Source: Roseicella sp. DB1501
GTDB taxonomy: Bacteria > Pseudomonadota > Alphaproteobacteria > Acetobacterales > Acetobacteraceae
Reading direction: 5' to 3'
DNA length: 64,000 nt
Assembly: GCF_013112485.1 (NCBI RefSeq)
Contig: NZ_JABFHG010000001.1
Coordinates: forward strand, 1 to 64,000
This document shows, in pieces, positions 62,453 through 64,000 of the stretch (positions are counted from its first letter, which is position 1; each line of letters begins with the position of its first letter). The notes beneath the pieces were generated by a model. The model did not search any database. It was not told where the DNA came from and worked only from the letters and a program-made list of their open reading frames with translations. Made by a program: the position numbers and the translations under genes.

Positions 62453-63164
62453 GGGCGTCCACAAGCGCTTCGGCGCGGTGGAGGTGCTGAAGGGCATCGA
62501 CCTCGCGGTCGAGGGCGGCGAGGTGGTGGCCATCATCGGCCGCAGCGGCTCCGGCAAGTCGACGCTGCTCCGCTGCATCAACGGGCTGGAGCAGATCCAG
62601 TCGGGCCGCATCGAGGTCTCCGGCCACAGCATCGACCCGAGCGGCCGGGGCCTGCGCGAGCTGCGCAAGGATGTCGGCATCGTCTTCCAGAGCTACAACC
62701 TCTTCCCGCATCTGCGCGTCGGCGAGAACATCATGCTGGCGCCGCGCATCGTCCTCGGCGTCTCCAAGTCCGAGGCGCGGTCGCGGGCCGAGGAGACGCT
62801 GGCCGAGGTCGGCCTCGCCGAGCGCTTCGACGCCTGGCCGGACAACCTCTCGGGCGGGCAGCAGCAGCGGGTCGCTATCGCCCGGTCGCTCGCCATGCGG
62901 CCGAAGGTGATGCTGTTCGACGAAGTGACGAGCGCCCTCGACCCCGAGCTCACCGGCGAGGTGCTGGCGACGATGGAGCGACTCGCGCGGCACGGCATGA
63001 CCATGCTGCTGGTGACGCATGAGATGGGATTCGCCCGCCGGGTGGCGACGACCACCGTCTTCATGCACCAGGGCAAGGTGTGGGAGATGGGCCCCTCGGA
63101 GCGGATCTTCGGCGCGCCGGAGACGCCCGAGCTGCGGCAATTCCTCGGCGGCGGGCTGAAATAG
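62433..63164 (+). CDS. Polar amino-acid-type ABC transporter ATP-binding protein
   Basis: A 243-residue ATPase of the GlnQ/HisP group. Walker A GRSGSGKSTLLRCINGLE, Q-loop IVFQSYNLFPHLRVGENIMLAPRIV, signature LSGGQQQRVAIARSLAMRPKVMLFDEVTSALDPEL with Walker B, and H-loop LLVTHEMGFARRVATTTVFMHQGK. All catalytic elements intact. Last gene of the transporter operon, followed by a hairpin. Confidence 0.95.
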   Translation: MPVVQVEGVHKRFGAVEVLKGIDLAVEGGEVVAIIGRSGSGKSTLLRCINGLEQIQSGRIEVSGHSIDPSGRGLRELRKDVGIVFQSYNLFPHLRVGENIMLAPRIVLGVSKSEARSRAEETLAEVGLAERFDAWPDNLSGGQQQRVAIARSLAMRPKVMLFDEVTSALDPELTGEVLATMERLARHGMTMLLVTHEMGFARRVATTTVFMHQGKVWEMGPSERIFGAPETPELRQFLGGGLK

Positions 63165-63183
63165 CGCGCCGCGACCGGCCTGC

Positions 63184-63200
63184 CCCGGCTTGACGCCGGG
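63184..63200 (+). terminator. Hairpin after ABC transporter operon
   Basis: CCCGGC-TTGAC-GCCGGG, a perfect 6-bp stem, 20 bp after the ATPase stop codon and 67 bp before the thiolase-like gene. No T-run follows. A partial terminator is plausible. Confidence 0.4.
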
Positions 63201-63266
63201 CCGCGTCCCGGAGAGGCTGCGGCCCCCATAGATAGCTAGCGAAGCAAAGGGAGGGCCGCGGCGCCC

Positions 63267-64000
63267 ATGAGCATCAGTGGCAAGGCCTATATCGCCGGGG
63301 CCTATGAGCACCCGACGCGCAAGGCCGACGATAAGTCGGTGGCGCAGCTGCATGCCGAGGTCGCCTATGGCGCCCTGCAGGATGCCGGGCTGACCAAGGA
63401 CGATGTCGACGGCTATTTCTGCACTGGCGCGGCGCCCGGCCTCGGCCCGCTCAACATGGCCGACTATCTCGGCCTGACGAAGCTGCGGCATCTCGACAGC
63501 ACCGATGTCGGCGGCTCCTCCTACGTGCTGCATGTCGGCCATGCGCTGGAGGCGATCGCGCTCGGCCAGTGCAATGTCGCCCTCGTCACCCTGGCCGGCC
63601 GGCCGCGGGCCGAGGCGATGGCGACCGGTACGGCGCCGCGGAGCTGGGGCGTCAACGTCCCCGACGATCCCTTCGAGATCCCCTATGGCCGCACCGTCGC
63701 CAATGCCTATGCGCTCTGCGCCATGCGGCACATGTACGAGTTCGGCACCACCTCCGAGCAGCTCGCCTGGATCAAGGTGGCGGCCAGCCATCACGCCCAG
63801 TGGAACGAGCACGCCATGCTCCGCAAGGTGGTGACGGTCGAGGACGTGGTGAACTCGCCCATGATCTCCGACCCGCTGCACCGGCTGGATTGCTGCGTCA
63901 TCTCCGATGGCGGCGGCGCCCTCATCATCACCCGGCCGGAGATCGCGAAGAGCCTGAAGCGCCCGCTGGTCAAGGTGAAGGGCCATGGCGAGGCGACCAA
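63267..64000 (+). CDS. Thiolase-like protein (partial, runs off window)
   Basis: The first ~244 residues of a thiolase-superfamily protein, open at the right edge. SGKAYIAGAYEHPTRKADDKSVAQLHAEVAYGALQDAGL is the N-terminus of the SCP-x/acetyl-CoA acetyltransferase-like group. Where active thiolases have the nucleophilic Cys near residue 90, this one reads DVGGSSYVLHVGHALEAIALGQ, with Ser84-Ser85 and no Cys, so it may be a non-thiolytic paralogue. Such proteins often pair with a DUF35/OB-fold partner, which would lie beyond the window. GGGAGGG ribosome site. Confidence 0.85.
   Translation, partial: MSISGKAYIAGAYEHPTRKADDKSVAQLHAEVAYGALQDAGLTKDDVDGYFCTGAAPGLGPLNMADYLGLTKLRHLDSTDVGGSSYVLHVGHALEAIALGQCNVALVTLAGRPRAEAMATGTAPRSWGVNVPDDPFEIPYGRTVANAYALCAMRHMYEFGTTSEQLAWIKVAASHHAQWNEHAMLRKVVTVEDVVNSPMISDPLHRLDCCVISDGGGALIITRPEIAKSLKRPLVKVKGHGEAT

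Overview
The window is very GC-rich and densely coded, with short gaps and many ATGA/GTGA stop-start overlaps. It looks like chromosomal DNA of an alphaproteobacterium, most likely a Roseomonas-like member of the Acetobacteraceae. The support is the 5' end of a 16S rRNA gene at the left edge, the ImuA-ImuB-DnaE2 mutasome under an alphaproteobacterial GTTC-N7-GTTC type LexA box, a FlaF next to flagellin, DUF1127 and DUF2585 genes, and several Bug/TctC-type binding proteins. The genus is an inference. No tRNA, insertion sequence, phage gene or CRISPR array was recognised.

Layout. 1-0.7 kb: the start of an rRNA operon on the minus strand, with its leader, a boxA and a candidate promoter. 0.7-6.6 kb: a tricarboxylate-type binding protein with a LysR regulator, a DUF1127 protein, an OsmC peroxidase, a YghU-like glutathione transferase and a cysteine synthase-serine acetyltransferase pair. 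6.7-12.6 kb: the SOS mutagenesis cassette imuA-imuB-dnaE2. 12.6-14.2 kb: three small conserved or unknown genes, one behind a Fur-like operator. 14.2-28.8 kb: an 11-gene minus-strand operon joining a Liv-type ABC transporter, three adenylate-forming enzymes, isovaleryl-CoA dehydrogenase and both subunits of a methylcrotonyl-CoA-type carboxylase, with a divergent TetR gene.

29.5-45.3 kb, all on the minus strand, is the most interesting region. Read in transcription order it has flagellin, FlaF, a TPR-methyltransferase, a TPR-GT41 glycosyltransferase, the ergothioneine genes egtB-egtD, a glycerophosphodiesterase, then a tightly overlapping six-gene operon: a second TPR-GT41 glycosyltransferase, glucose-1-phosphate cytidylyltransferase, CDP-glucose 4,6-dehydratase, a sugar C-methyltransferase, a 3,5-epimerase and a reductase. 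I infer a flagellin O-glycosylation system that builds and attaches a CDP-activated, C-methylated deoxysugar.

45.7-64 kb is catabolic: an L-threonate dehydrogenase-type gene divergent from a SAF-domain oxidoreductase; a quinate/shikimate to protocatechuate set (AroE-type dehydrogenase, QuiC fused to a dioxygenase-like domain, PcaHG, a TctC binding protein and a MmgE/PrpD protein); a benzoylformate decarboxylase-like gene with a TetR repressor; L-idonate/gluconate dehydrogenases with a 2-hydroxyacid dehydrogenase; a polar amino-acid-type ABC transporter; and the start of a thiolase-like gene cut by the right edge.

Non-coding highlights are a pair of related ~117-bp multi-hairpin repeats lying just 3' of two unrelated genes, a 24-bp tandem repeat that forms the tail of ImuA, and several palindromic operators in divergent promoters.
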